Shown here one piece after another: positions 25,945-37,617 of a stretch of 64,000 nt of DNA; within the stretch, counting starts at the first letter, position 1, and every line of letters starts with the position of its first letter. The notes under the pieces are model-generated. The model saw only the letters and a list, made by a program, of their open reading frames with translations, was not told the origin of the DNA and searched no databases. The DNA comes from Cristatella mucedo. Its lineage: Eukaryota > Bryozoa > Phylactolaemata > Cristatellidae. The position numbers were made by a program, and so were the translations under genes. The stretch is taken from assembly GCA_009760855.2 (NCBI GenBank), contig WPIO01000105.1, positions 966,501-1,030,500 of the forward strand, read 5' to 3'.

Positions 25945-26052
25945 GTGCTTAGCTTGACGACCGAGGTCACGGGGTCGAGCCCTGCGGCAAATGTGAAGCG
26001 CCTAGTTAGAGAATCAGTTCTCATGGGGCACTATACAAATGGTTTATATAGG
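25945..26052 (+). mobile_element. tRNA-derived SINE, family B, partial
   Basis: The plus strand carries GACCGAGGTCACGGGGTCGA (B-box region), GGCAAATGTGAAGCGCCTAG, then TTCTCATGGGGCACTATACA. The 5' head before the B box is degraded. Confidence 0.72.
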
Positions 26053-26286
26053 CCAACGCCAAGAATGCCATTACCGATCTCGTTGAAAGTTACTACTGCG
26101 TAAAGTTGGTCTGATTTAACAAGCTCATTTATACAGCGACAAAATGTCCGTAGCGGCTAACACACCGCTTGAAGCAGTGCGGAAAGTGAGCAGTGCGGAC
26201 TCGAATGCACGACCAGGGTCGTAGCGCCGTAGGGTCAATGAACCAGAAGTTTCAAGCAACTCAACGAAGCCACCGGGGTGACAGGT

Positions 26287-26430
26287 AATATATATAACTC
26301 ATTTGCATAGCGCCCTAAGAGAACTTAATCACTGTTCAGGCGCTTCACATATGCCTCGGGGCTCGAGCCCGCGACCTCAGGCAGGCCTACGTCGGACGAG
26401 CACCTTAACCGCTGCACCAAAACAGCTTCG
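26287..26430 (-). mobile_element. tRNA-derived SINE, family B, best copy
   Basis: On the minus strand the order is A-box-like TTTTGGTGCAGCGGTTAAGG, B box CGGGCTCGAGCCC, then the tail GTGAAGCGCCTGAACAGTGA, TTAAGTTCTCTTAGGGCGCT and ATGCAAATGAG. The tail can form the same stem as the L2-like LINE 3' end (AGCGCC with GGCGCT). The TATATATA stretch at the 3' end is a short simple tail. Confidence 0.82.
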
Positions 26431-27298
26431 GCAAGATTCCGAGCGAATGCCAACCAAAAATACGCTACTACCAATCTCAAACGACGCCTCGGTACCTGTC
26501 AAGTCTGTATAGGAAGTTTGGCGCCAGCCAAAAGAGAGAAGGCAAACGTGTCGCAAACGCCGGACAGAACTCGGCCAAGAAAAGCGCAGCGCTCGTAGTG
26601 GTGCTAGTCCCAGCTTATGCACGACGACTACCGGCGACGCAATGAGCCTTGGAAGCGCGGTCCGAGAGCTGTTGATGCAGCGCCAATGCGCGCCAGCGTA
26701 GCTACTGTATTAGAGCACGGTGGTAACTAAGGCGGCCCTAATACTTTAAGATAGCGATGCCATCGATCCGTAGCCTAGAGAAGTCTATTCGACTGCAATG
26801 GAAGATTACCGGCGCTCAATAATAGCCACTGCGAACAACAAAACTCACGCGGCTTGGTGGCCTAGACCACAACCCAGATCGGATACCAAGGAACTAACTC
26901 TCTGTCGCATGGCTTCGGCTTGTGTGCTGCCTTGTGAGACGATAGATTGCAGCACAATCTGTTTCTAGCTGTTATAATTCAGGAACTCAAATCGTGAGTG
27001 TTAGTTCTAATCATGCCGATTTAGCATGACGCCGTTTCAGAAGCCCAGTCCGCCAAATCGAGACCTAGGCTACGACGCAGATTCTTCCGATCGAAATGCA
27101 TTGACCAGTCGGCGCGGCCGACAATTCGCAGGGGAAGACTGGCGAGATTGCGATCCGCTCATATGACGACAAGGCACTTCAGGCTCCGACAGGAGGCTTC
27201 GCGGTCTAAGTCGAAGGTCAAATTGTCGCATGCCAGTGAAGCAACCGCACGAAGACGATCTGTCGATGCGATTCTTACCAATATCAATACTAATACGC
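26431..27298. other. No assigned gene
   Basis: A segment at about 26935-27000 (CTGTTTCTAGCTGTTATAAT) resembles the sequence just right of the snoRNA array (about 48005-48070). Nothing else was recognised. Confidence 0.4.
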
Positions 27299-27440
27299 CG
27301 AGCTGGATTGGTCCAGCGGTTAAAGTGCTCGCCCCCGACCGAGGTCTGACTGAGATCGTGGGCTAAAGCCCCGAGGCATATGTGAAGCGCCTGAATAGTG
27401 ATTAGGTTCTCTTGGGGCGCTATTTAAATGAATCATATTG
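27299..27440 (+). mobile_element. tRNA-derived SINE, family B
   Basis: The plus strand shows GGATTGGTCCAGCGGTTAAA (A box), GATCGTGGGCTAAAGCCCCG (B box), GTGAAGCGCCTGAATAGTGA and GTTCTCTTGGGGCGCTATTT. A TTATTATATAAA-type tail follows. Head and tail are both present. Confidence 0.82.
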
Positions 27441-28418
27441 TTATTATATAAATACCATATTAACAATTAATTAATACTATATTATTAATATTATATAATA
27501 CTATATCAATATACTAATATTAATACTACATTAATACCAATACCGACATCGCGTTCCGATAGACACTTGTGCGGGCAATCTTCTCTTACCTCTAACTGTT
27601 CGGCAAATGCGACTAGCGCTCGATTCTCGATTCTCGGCTCTTCTTTATAGACAGAGATTCAAGCTGCCGCATATGCTGCGGCCACAGGCACCATTGCTGC
27701 CATCCGGACCTGGCATCTTTGATGCTGGCTAGCTGGCTGTGCGATGCGCATGAATCGGGTGCTCGATATTCGGGCAGCATTTGAACCCAAGACGAACATT
27801 CGGCGCCGTCGCTGTTTTGGCATCGGCGAGCGGTTTCCAACGCTAGAGAACAGGCCGCCGCCACCACAGAAAGCCTCGCTACCTGGCTCGCGTGAAGCCA
27901 CCGCTTGCACTAACCGAGCTCGGTTCAGCCAGAACGAAGTCTTGCGCTTTTCACAGCCATTTCGCGTCTTCGCCGGCTACCTAGCTCGCGCGGGGTAGGC
28001 CGCAGGACAACATCCGGAACTCGGACAACATCCGGGTGGTGGGCAACCGTCGGCCAGTATCCGCGGTGTGAGAGCCTAGCGAGCTTCTCTGTCTGCGACG
28101 CCCTGCTCGATATCTGCCTGCCTCGTCGACAGACGGATACTGCAGAGACGGTCGCCCGTGTCATCGAGTCCGACCTCGAAAACGTCTACGCGCACTCCTT
28201 GACTTGTACCCAATCGCAATCGGCCTCGGGATCTCCGCGGCCTCGACCCAAGAGGTAACGTTCGGAGATCTACAGTATCGGCGCTATCCGCCTAGAGACG
28301 ATTAGCGCTGGGACAGAGTTACTCAGCTCGTAAGTCCAGACGCAATCATCAGCCGTTGACGTTACGCGCTTTCAACCGGCGACCCGCAACAGCATGATGT
28401 CATTGCCGCTTGGCTGGC
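27441..28418. other. AT-rich tail and unassigned sequence before the array
   Basis: About 27440-27545 is an AT-rich tract of ATATTA-type repeats following the SINE. The rest up to the array has open frames without recognised domains. Confidence 0.45.
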
Positions 28419-28990
28419 TCCGGTGCGATGCCGGGAAAAATCAGTTGCCGCCTACGTGCGGCTGAGGCAGGCAATAGTGACGCAGCGCGGTGCTACCTGC
28501 TTTTCTGTAGCTTTCTGGAGCTTTTCTGTACACTGTAAGCGACGTTGGTGGAATACTGTGGAACTAGTATCGACGGACATTTCTCGCGTGCCCTCAGGAC
28601 CTAGACAGCCGAAGCCCAAGGCTGGCTATATAGCGGCGCCGTTCGTCAGTATCAGAAGATCAGTGATACTGATATGCTGAGAACACTGATTGAATGCCAT
28701 TCTCGGATGACAGCAGAACGCCAGCTCTAAAAAGACCTGTCTTTACTTGCACTTAAAAAGCCTACTGCAAACACATGTCCAGAAGGATTATCTCCGCCAG
28801 TTAATAAAGCCTCCTAGTAACTGAAAGAATACGCCGTACGCTTCTATGTGTTTATTTGTTTATGTATATAACGTTTAATAAAGATCACAGTTTACTTCAC
28901 GATGCGATTTCTTTCATTTAAATATCTCGCAATCCACGTTCAGCATAAGGGAACAACGTACACACTCACTGCCAACTGTCACCAAGTACG

Positions 28991-29000
28991 TTTAATATGA
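28991..29000 (+). promoter_or_regulatory. TATA-like box 31 bp upstream of U3 copy 1
   Basis: TTTAATATGA lies at -31 to -22 relative to the U3 start and is identical in all seven copies. Its position fits a snRNA-type core promoter; a proximal sequence element was not identified with confidence. The T run after U3 is TTTT in type A and TTTCC in type B units, so a pol III terminator is not conserved, which favours pol II. Confidence 0.4.
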
Positions 29001-29021
29001 GAACTTTACGATTTGTACTCT

Positions 29022-29237
29022 AAGATCATACTTTTAGGGATCATTTCTAAAGTATGCATCGCCAGGACTTCAGCTAAAACTGAGTCCAGATCGCAAACCA
29101 TGATGAGGATCGGAAGCGATCTCCTCTGAGCGCGAAGCGGGCAAGCGAGACCGCCGCAAGGTGGTCTTGCTAGCCATTGAGGACCGTTCCCGCTGGGACT
29201 TGTTCCCAGCAGGAGGGGGAGGTCGTAATCTGAGTGG
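29022..29237 (+). ncRNA. U3 small nucleolar RNA gene, copy 1
   Basis: The sequence follows vertebrate U3 from end to end. The 5' domain AAGATCATACTTTTAGGGAT then CATTTCT (human AAGACTATACTTTCAGGGAT then CATTTCT) pairs with the 5' external transcribed spacer and 18S rRNA. Box C' is in ACCATGATGAGG and box B in CTGAGCGCGAAGCGGG (human CTGAGCGTGAAGCCGG). Box C is in AGCCATTGAGGACCGTTC (human AGCCATTGATGATCGTTC) and box D in AATCTGAGTGG. A GC stem loop, CTGGGACTTGTTCCCAG, precedes box D. The length of about 216 nt equals the animal norm of about 217. U3 acts in the nucleolus in the small-subunit processome for early pre-rRNA cleavages. The exact 3' end is inferred from human U3. Confidence 0.94.
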
Positions 29238-30269
29238 TTTGCACTCTTTTCTAATAACTAAGATACCAACGCACATCGACATGTCTTAAACGAACGAGTC
29301 GTCGACTGTCGTCTCACGCGCCTCTGTCTGTCCGCGCTCGTGCCGATCCGCGTCCATCTGTGGTGCGTGCGCCCCGCAGCAGCCACGCCGTACGAGCCGC
29401 AGTTAGCAGCAGAGCGTGTGCAAGCCTGTGCACGCCGCTCACGCTAGCCGTCGACAGCTGCCCGCCCGCTGCGTGCGTCGACGTCGGCACCCCTATGCGA
29501 CGAGCGCCAGCTACAAGTCGCGCCTAGTCGCTCCTCGACTGCCGGCACAGCCGTCGACGTGCTGCCTTATTTACCTTTCCACAACTAGTAGCATCCTTCG
29601 TTGGCGCACGCGTTTCTAGATGCCCCTCGCGACGTCGGCTGCTTCCCAATCGCGACCATTTAGCATCGTTGTTGCGCGCCGTAAGCAAATCGATGTCGCA
29701 GCCCACACCCTTTTCTACCGGCATTGCCACTTTGCTGCGGTGAAACTTTGCTTTCGCCGGTAGCGGAAAAAACGGCGCAACACTTGACGCTGCGTCATCA
29801 TTCCGCAGACGCGTAAATACTTTTTCGGGTCGCCGCTGAACGTTTGCGTGATTATCGACTTGCCACTGTTAGTACAGGTAAGTCGAGTGCTGCGTACCAA
29901 ATTTGAAAGCTCAATTAAATGCTATTCATTTTATCGCCAGCATAACCATCCTTCATACTGCCAAAGTAAGTTACAGCGATGGATTCTGCGATCCTCCGGC
30001 TGCCATCCAGTCGTGACCGAACCGGATTCCGGCGGGTGCGGGGCTCGGTGGCCACGGCGCTGGCCCCGACGAGGCGGACCGTGCCGTCAGTCGATACCTA
30101 TCCGCGGACCTTCTTCGGCGGGTCGCTACGAACCTGTCTGCATCCTGCACCGGTCCTGTCACAAGTTCGGTTATCAATCTTGCCACGCGCAATTCAAAAG
30201 CAGCTCTGACTGGCACTACTAGTCTGCGTTGCTCGGCGTGCCTCAGCATGTTTTCCAAAGTCGACAGTT

Positions 30270-31500
30270 GGCTGTGACTAAGGTTCCATCAAATAACCGC
30301 TCGCTAAAGTTCAAGGAGTTATTTATCCGCATTCAGGCTGTCCAGGAGGTGCTGCCTGTATTTTCGCTGACCGAACGGACGCGGATGACGCCCTGCTCTC
30401 GTGAATGTGTACTTGAAGAGACCCTACTCGGGCTCTCATTCTGTTTGATCCACGCGGTTTAACAAGGCGGTTGCACGGACAGCTATTTTCCGTGGGAATC
30501 GTTTGTCTAGAGGAAATGCGGATTTCCGCATTGACCATCGTTTGAATCAGTCGCAGCCAGAATTTCGTCACAGGCCAAACGAAGTCAGCGTATGATGACG
30601 ATGTAGGCCATTTCAAAGACTTCCTTTGATTGTACGCTCGGCAGCTTAGCAAAGCCTCGGGCTCATGTTTCAGTCGAAAACTGACGTCCTGGTATGTCGG
30701 ATCGAAAGCAGATTTATAACACAGTGACGAATTCGCTTGCCATTTCCGAGAGCTCTCATTGCCCAGATACTAGCCGCTCAGCCGATACGTTTTCAGCCTT
30801 CATTGAAAAATACGTGCGCATTCGTGCCTCCATAAAACACCACCCTGCTACAAGGTATTGTTGAATCGACTCTTTGGACCGGCCTTCAAACAAGATTTTC
30901 TGAGCTTCCTTCGTTGGATAAGGCCGCCTTTTATTAGGAAGTCGCCTCGTGAAAAGAGCTATTCTCCCGAACAGACTATAAGAACCCTCCCTGCGGTCAC
31001 CGCTGGCCGGAAAACTTAACCGAGCCATAAGTGTGACTTTCAATGGCAAGCGGAAAAAAAAACCGTTTCGTAACACAGTCCTGTAAATCGGCAATCGTTA
31101 GAGCGATACTTAAATTGGCTGCGCAAGAGTCCAAGGTTGTGGAAAACTTCTGCATATTTTACCTCCTTCCATTTTCAAAAGAGATTTACGATGGAAAAAA
31201 ACCGCAGGGCACCGGCTTACAGTGCAGACTACAACGCACGAGTTATCATTCAATTTTTAGTCGGGGCTTCAGCGGCAGCACTCCACTTAAACTGGTCTGC
31301 TCAGTGTAACAAACGAAACAATATGAAGCATAAAACGCCGACGGGAATGTCACTGCCCTAGCACTGCTGCTACATCTATCAGCTGCCTTCGACACCTATA
31401 TGGATTCATTATTTATTGACCGCGATATCCTTCTTGAACGACTGAGAACAACGACCGGTGTGGCAGACGAGGCAACGGCATGGTCCGAATCGGACTTGTC
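30270..31500 (+). mobile_element. Degraded LINE segment within the array unit (shown for unit 1)
   Basis: The plus strand keeps the endonuclease start (NNRSLKFKELFIRIQAV, then LTERTRMTPC where intact LINEs have LTETW). It also keeps the pre-RT region (SADTFSAFIEKYVRIRASI, about 30772-30834) and reverse transcriptase motif A (LHLSAAFDT, then ILLERLRTTTGVADEATAW, about 31375-31485). Many stops interrupt it. It ends before the catalytic box, so the 3' half and tail are absent. Its closest relative in the window is the LINE at 54255-55930. The same segment lies at the matching offset in units 2 to 6. Confidence 0.75.
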
Positions 31501-31513
31501 CGATCGTGTCCGA

Positions 31514-34500
31514 TCCGGTGCCGATGCCGGGAAAAATCCGTCGCCGCCTACGTGCGGCTGAGGCGGGCAATAGTGACGCAGCGCGGTGCTACCTGCTTTT
31601 CTGTAGCTTTCTGGAGCTTTTCTGTACACTGTAAGCGACGTTGGTGGAATACTGTGGAACTAGTATCGACGGACATTTCTCGCGTGCCCTCAGGACCTAG
31701 ACAGCCGAAGCCCAAGGCTGGCTATATAGCGGCGCCGTTCGTCAGTATCAGAAGATCAGTGATACTGATATGCTGAGAACACTGATTGAATGCCATTCTC
31801 GGATGACAGCAGAACGCCAGCTCTAAAAAGACCTGTCTTTACTTGCACTTAAAAAGCCTACTGCAAACACATGTCCAGAAGGATTATCTCCGCCAGTTAA
31901 TAAAGCCTCCTAGTAACTGAAAGAATACGCCGTACGCTTCTATGTGTTTATTTGTTTATGTATATAACGTTTAATAAAGATCACAGTTTACTTCACGATG
32001 CGATTTCTTTCATTTAAATATCTCGCAATCCACGTTCAGCATAAGGGAACAACGTACACACTCACTGCCAACTGTCACCAAGTACGTTTAATATGAGAAC
32101 TTTACGATTTGTACTCTAAGATCATACTTTTTAGGGATCATTTCTAAAGTATGCATCGCCAGGACTTCAGCTAAAACTGAGTCCAGATCGCAAACCATGA
32201 TGAGGATCGGAAGCGATCTCCTCTGAGCGCGAAGCGGGCAAGCGAGACCGCCGCAAGGTGGTCTTGCTAGCCATTGAGGACCGTTCCCGCTGGGACTTGT
32301 TCCCAGCAGGAGGGTGAGGTCGTAATCTGAGTGGTTTGCACTCTTTCCTAATAACTACGATACCAACGCACATCGACATGTCTTAAACGAACGAGTCGTC
32401 GACTGTCGTCTCACGCGCCTCTGTCTGTCCGCGCTCGTGCCGATCCGCGTCCATCTGTGGTGCGTGCGCCCCGCAGCAGCCACGCCGTACGAGCCGCAGT
32501 TAGCAGCAGAGCGTGTGCAAGCCTGTGCACGCCGCTCACGCTAGCCGTCGACAGCTGCCCGCCCGCTGCGTGCGTCGACGTCGGCACCCCTATGCGACGA
32601 GCGCCAGCTACAAGTCGCGCCTAGTCGCTCCTCGACTGCCGGCACAGCCGTCGACGTGCTGCCTTATTTACCTTTCCACAACTAGTAGCATCCTTCGTTG
32701 GCGCACGCGTTTCTAGATGCCCCTCGCGACGTCGGCTGCTTCCCAATCGCGACCATTTAGCATCGTTGTTGCGCGCCGTAAGCAAATCGATGTCGCAGCC
32801 CACACCCTTTTCTACCGGCATTGCCACTTTGCTGCGGTGAAACTTTGCTTTCGCCGGTAGCGGAAAAAACGGCGCAACACTTGACGCTGCGTCATCATTC
32901 CGCAGACGCGTAAATACTTTTTCGGGTCGCCGCTGAACGTTTGCGTGATTATCGACTTGCCACTGTTAGTACAGGTAAGTCGAGTGCTGCGTACCAAATT
33001 TGAAAGCTCAATTAAATGCTATTCATTTTATCGCCAGCATAACCATCCTTCATACTGCCAAAGTAAGTTACAGCGATGGATTCTGCGATCCTCCGGCTGC
33101 CATCCAGTCGTGACCGAACCGGATTCCGGCGGGTGCGGGGCTCGGTGGCCACGGCGCTGGCCCCGACGAGGCGGACCGTGCCGTCAGTCGATACCTATCC
33201 GCGGACCTTCTTCGGCGGGTCGCTACGAACCTGTCTGCATCCTGCACCGGTCCTGTCACAAGTTCGGTTATCAATCTTGCCACGCGCAATTCAAAAGCAG
33301 CTCTGACTGGCACTACTAGTCTGCGTTGCTCGGCGTGCCTCAGCATGTTTTCCAAAGTCGACAGTTGGCTGTGACTAAGGTTCCATCAAATAACCGCTCG
33401 CTAAAGTTCAAGGAGTTATTTATCCGCATTCAGGCTGTCCAGGAGGTGCTGCCTGTATTTTCGCTGACCGAACGGACGCGGATGACGCCCTGCTCTCGTG
33501 AATGTGTACTTGAAGAGACCCTACTCGGGCTCTCATTCTGTTTGATCCACGCGGTTTAACAAGGCGGTTGCACGGACAGCTATTTTCCGTGGGAATCGTT
33601 TGTCTAGAGGAAATGCGGATTTCCGCATTGACCATCGTTTGAATCAGTCGCAGCCAGAATTTCGTCACAGGCCAAACGAAGTCAGCGTATGATGACGATG
33701 TAGGCCATTTCAAAGACTTCCTTTGATTGTACGCTCGGCAGCTTAGCAAAGCCTCGGGCTCATGTTTCAGTCGAAAACTGACGTCCTGGTATGTCGGATC
33801 GAAAGCAGATTTATAACACAGTGACGAATTCGCTTGCCATTTCCGAGAGCTCTCATTGCCCAGATACTAGCCGCTCAGCCGATACGTTTTCAGCCTTCAT
33901 TGAAAAATACGTGCGCATTCGTGCCTCCATAAAACACCACCCTGCTACAAGGTATTGTTGAATCGACTCTTTGGACCGGCCTTCAAACAAGATTTTCTGA
34001 GCTTCCTTCGTTGGATAAGGCCGCCTTTTATTAGGAAGTCGCCTCGTGAAAAGAGCTATTCTCCCGAACAGACTATAAGAACCCTCCCTGCGGTCACCGC
34101 TGGCCGGAAAACTTAACCGAGCCATAAGTGTGACTTTCAATGGCAAGCGGAAAAAACCGTTTCGTAACACAGTCCTGTAAATCGGCAATCGTTAGAGCGA
34201 ATGGAAAAACCGCAGGGCACCGGCTTACAGTGCAGACTACAACGCACGAGTTATCATTCAATTTTTAGTCGGGGCTTCAGCGGCAGCACTCCACTTAAAC
34301 TGGTCTGCTCAGTGTAACAAACGAAACAATATGAAGCATAAAACGCCGACGGGAATGTCACTGCCCTAGCACTGCTGCTACATCTATCAGCTGCCTTCGA
34401 CACCTATATGGATTCATTATTTATTGACCGCGATATCCTTCTTGAACGACTGAGAACAACGACCGGTGTGGCAGACGAGGCAACGGCATGGTCCGAATCG

Positions 34501-34521
34501 GACTTGTCCGATCGTGTCCGA
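31514..34521 (+). repeat. U3 array unit 2, with internal deletion
   Basis: The unit is 3008 bp, short by about 88 bp at 34200, where GTTAGAGCGA joins ATGGAAAAACCG directly. The missing segment begins GATACTT and ends TTTACG in other units. Its U3 gene differs from the other six at two places. The downstream variant is TTTCCTAATAACTACGA (type B). Confidence 0.95.
32118..32334 (+). ncRNA. U3 small nucleolar RNA gene, copy 2 (variant)
   Basis: The overall structure matches copy 1, but there are two differences. The 5' domain reads ATACTTTTTAGGG with one extra T, and the stem before box D reads GGAGGGTGAGG instead of GGAGGGGGAGG. The extra T falls inside the box A/A' pairing region, so function could be altered; it could also be an inactive copy. 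Confidence 0.9.
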
Positions 34522-37500
34522 TCCGGTGCCGATGCCGGGAAAAATCCGTCGCCGCCTACGTGCGGCTGAGGCGGGCAATAGTGACGCAGCGCGGTGCTAC
34601 CTGCTTTTCTGTAGCTTTCTGGAGCTTTTCTGTACACTGTAAGCGACGTTGGTGGAATACTGTGGAACTAGTATCGACGGACATTTCTCGCGTGCCCTCA
34701 GGACCTAGACAGCCGAAGCCCAAGGCTGGCTATATAGCGGCGCCGTTCGTCAGTATCAGAAGATCAGTGATACTGATATGCTGAGAACACTGATTGAATG
34801 CCATTCTCGGATGACAGCAGAACGCCAGCTCTAAAAAGACCTGTCTTTACTTGCACTTAAAAAGCCTACTGCAAACACATGTCCAGAAGGATTATCTCCG
34901 CCAGTTAATAAAGCCTCCTAGTAACTGAAAGAATACGCCGTACGCTTCTATGTGTTTATTTGTTTATGTATATAACGTTTAATAAAGATCACAGTTTACT
35001 TCACGATGCGATTTCTTTCATTTAATATCTCGCAATCCACGTTCAGCATAAGGGAACAACGTACACACTCACTGCCAACTGTCACCAAGTACGTTTAATA
35101 TGAGAACTTTACGATTTGTACTCTAAGATCATACTTTTAGGGATCATTTCTAAAGTATGCATCGCCAGGACTTCAGCTAAAACTGAGTCCAGATCGCAAA
35201 CCATGATGAGGATCGGAAGCGATCTCCTCTGAGCGCGAAGCGGGCAAGCGAGACCGCCGCAAGGTGGTCTTGCTAGCCATTGAGGACCGTTCCCGCTGGG
35301 ACTTGTTCCCAGCAGGAGGGGGAGGTCGTAATCTGAGTGGTTTGCACTCTTTCCTAATAACTACGATACCAACGCACATCGACATGTCTTAAACGAACGA
35401 GTCGTCGACTGTCGTCTCACGCGCCTCTGTCTGTCCGCGCTCGTGCCGATCCGCGTCCATCTGTGGTGCGTGCGCCCCGCAGCAGCCACGCCGTACGAGC
35501 CGCAGTTAGCAGCAGAGCGTGTGTGCAAGCCTGTGCACGCCGCTCACGCTAGCCGTCGACAGCTGCCCGCCCGCTGCGTGCGTCGACGTCGGCACCCCTA
35601 TGCGACGAGCGCCAGCTACAAGTCGCGCCTAGTCGCTCCTCGACTGCCGGCACAGCCGTCGACGTGCTGCCTTATTTACCTTTCCACAACTAGTAGCATC
35701 CTTCGTTGGCGCACGCGTTTCTAGATGCCCCTCGCGACGTCGGCTGCTTCCCAATCGCGACCATTTAGCATCGTTGTTGCGCGCCGTAAGCAAATCGATG
35801 TCGCAGCCCACACCCTTTTCTACCGGCATTGCCACTTTGCTGCGGTGAAACTTTGCTTTCGCCGGTAGCGGAAAAAAAAACGGCGCAACACTTGACGCTG
35901 CGTCATCATTCCGCAGACGCGTAAATACTTTTTCGGGTCGCCGCTGAACGTTTGCGTGATTATCGACTTGCCACTGTTAGTACAGGTAAGTCGAGTGCTG
36001 CGTACCAAATTTGAAAGCTCAATTAAATGCTATTCATTTTATCGCCAGCATAACCATCCTTCATACTGCCAAAGTAAGTTACAGCGATGGATTCTGCGAT
36101 CCTCCGGCTGCCATCCAGTCGTGACCGAACCGGATTCCGGCGGGTGCGGGGCTCGGTGGCCACGGCGCTGGCCCCGACGAGGCGGACCGTGCCGTCAGTC
36201 GATACCTATCCGCGGACCTTCTTCGGCGGGTCGCTACGAACCTGTCTGCATCCTGCACCGGTCCTGTCACAAGTTCGGTTATCAATCTTGCCACGCGCAA
36301 TTCAAAAGCAGCTCTGACTGGCACTACTAGTCTGCGTTGCTCGGCGTGCCTCAGCATGTTTTCCAAAGTCGACAGTTGGCTGTGACTAAGGTTCCATCAA
36401 ATAACCGCTCGCTAAAGTTCAAGGAGTTATTTATCCGCATTCAGGCTGTCCAGGAGGTGCTGCCTGTATTTTCGCTGACCGAACGGACGCGGATGACGCC
36501 CTGCTCTCGTGAATGTGTACTTGAAGAGACCCTACTCGGGCTCTCATTCTGTTTGATCCACGCGGTTTAACAAGGCGGTTGCACGGACAGCTATTTTCCG
36601 TGGGAATCGTTTGTCTAGAGGAAATGCGGATTTCCGCATTGACCATCGTTTGAATCAGTCGCAGCCAGAATTTCGTCACAGGCCAAACGAAGTCAGCGTA
36701 TGATGACGATGTAGGCCATTTCAAAGACTTCCTTTGATTGTACGCTCGGCAGCTTAGCAAAGCCTCGGGCTCATGTTTCAGTCGAAAACTGACGTCCTGG
36801 TATGTCGGATCGAAAGCAGATTTATAACACAGTGACGAATTCGCTTGCCATTTCCGAGAGCTCTCATTGCCCAGATACTAGCCGCTCAGCCGATACGTTT
36901 TCAGCCTTCATTGAAAAATACGTGCGCATTCGTGCCTCCATAAAACACCACCCTGCTACAAGGTATTGTTGAATCGACTCTTTGGACCGGCCTTCAAACA
37001 AGATTTTCTGAGCTTCCTTCGTTGGATAAGGCCGCCTTTTATTAGGAAGTCGCCTCGTGAAAAGAGCTATTCTCCCGAACAGACTATAAGAACCCTCCCT
37101 GCGGTCACCGCTGGCCGGAAAACTTAACCGAGCCATAAGTGTGACTTTCAATGGCAAGCGGAAAAAACCGTTTCGTAACACAGTCCTGTAAATCGGCAAT
37201 CGTTAGAGCGATACTTTAAATTGGCTGCGCAAGAGTCCAAGGTTGTGGAAAACTTCTGCATATTTTACCTCCTTCCATTTTCAAAAGAGATTTACGATGG
37301 AAAAACCGCAGGGCACCGGCTTACAGTGCAGACTACAACGCACGAGTTATCATTCAATTTTTAGTCGGGGCTTCAGCGGCAGCACTCCACTTAAACTGGT
37401 CTGCTCAGTGTAACAAACGAAACAATATGAAGCATAAAACGCCGACGGGAATGTCACTGCCCTAGCACTGCTGCTACATCTATCAGCTGCCTTCGACACC

Positions 37501-37617
37501 TATATGGATTCATTATTTATTGACCGCGATATCCTTCTTGAACGACTGAGAACAACGACCGGTGTGGCAGACGAGGCAACGGCATGGTCCGAATCGGACT
37601 TGTCCGATCGTGTCCGA
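34522..37617 (+). repeat. U3 array unit 3
   Basis: Full unit of 3096 bp, type B downstream of U3. It has a GTGTGTGC dinucleotide expansion at about 35521 and a run of nine A near 35872. Confidence 0.95.
35125..35340 (+). ncRNA. U3 small nucleolar RNA gene, copy 3
   Basis: No difference from copy 1 was seen over the 216 bp. The upstream TATA-like box is also unchanged. Confidence 0.93.

Larger units (their letters stand above)
28419..31513 (+). repeat. U3 array unit 1
   Basis: This is a full unit of 3095 bp. The left edge joins unrelated sequence, and the first bases (TCCGGTGCGATGCC) lack one C found in the other units. Downstream of its U3 gene the variant is TTTTCTAATAACTAAGA (type A). It has longer A runs near 31057 and 31195 than other units. 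Confidence 0.95.

Noticed and set aside
29160-29240. Independent box C/D snoRNA formed by ATGATGA and CTGA alone
   Set aside because: The two boxes are too close; they are box C' and part of the box B region of U3.
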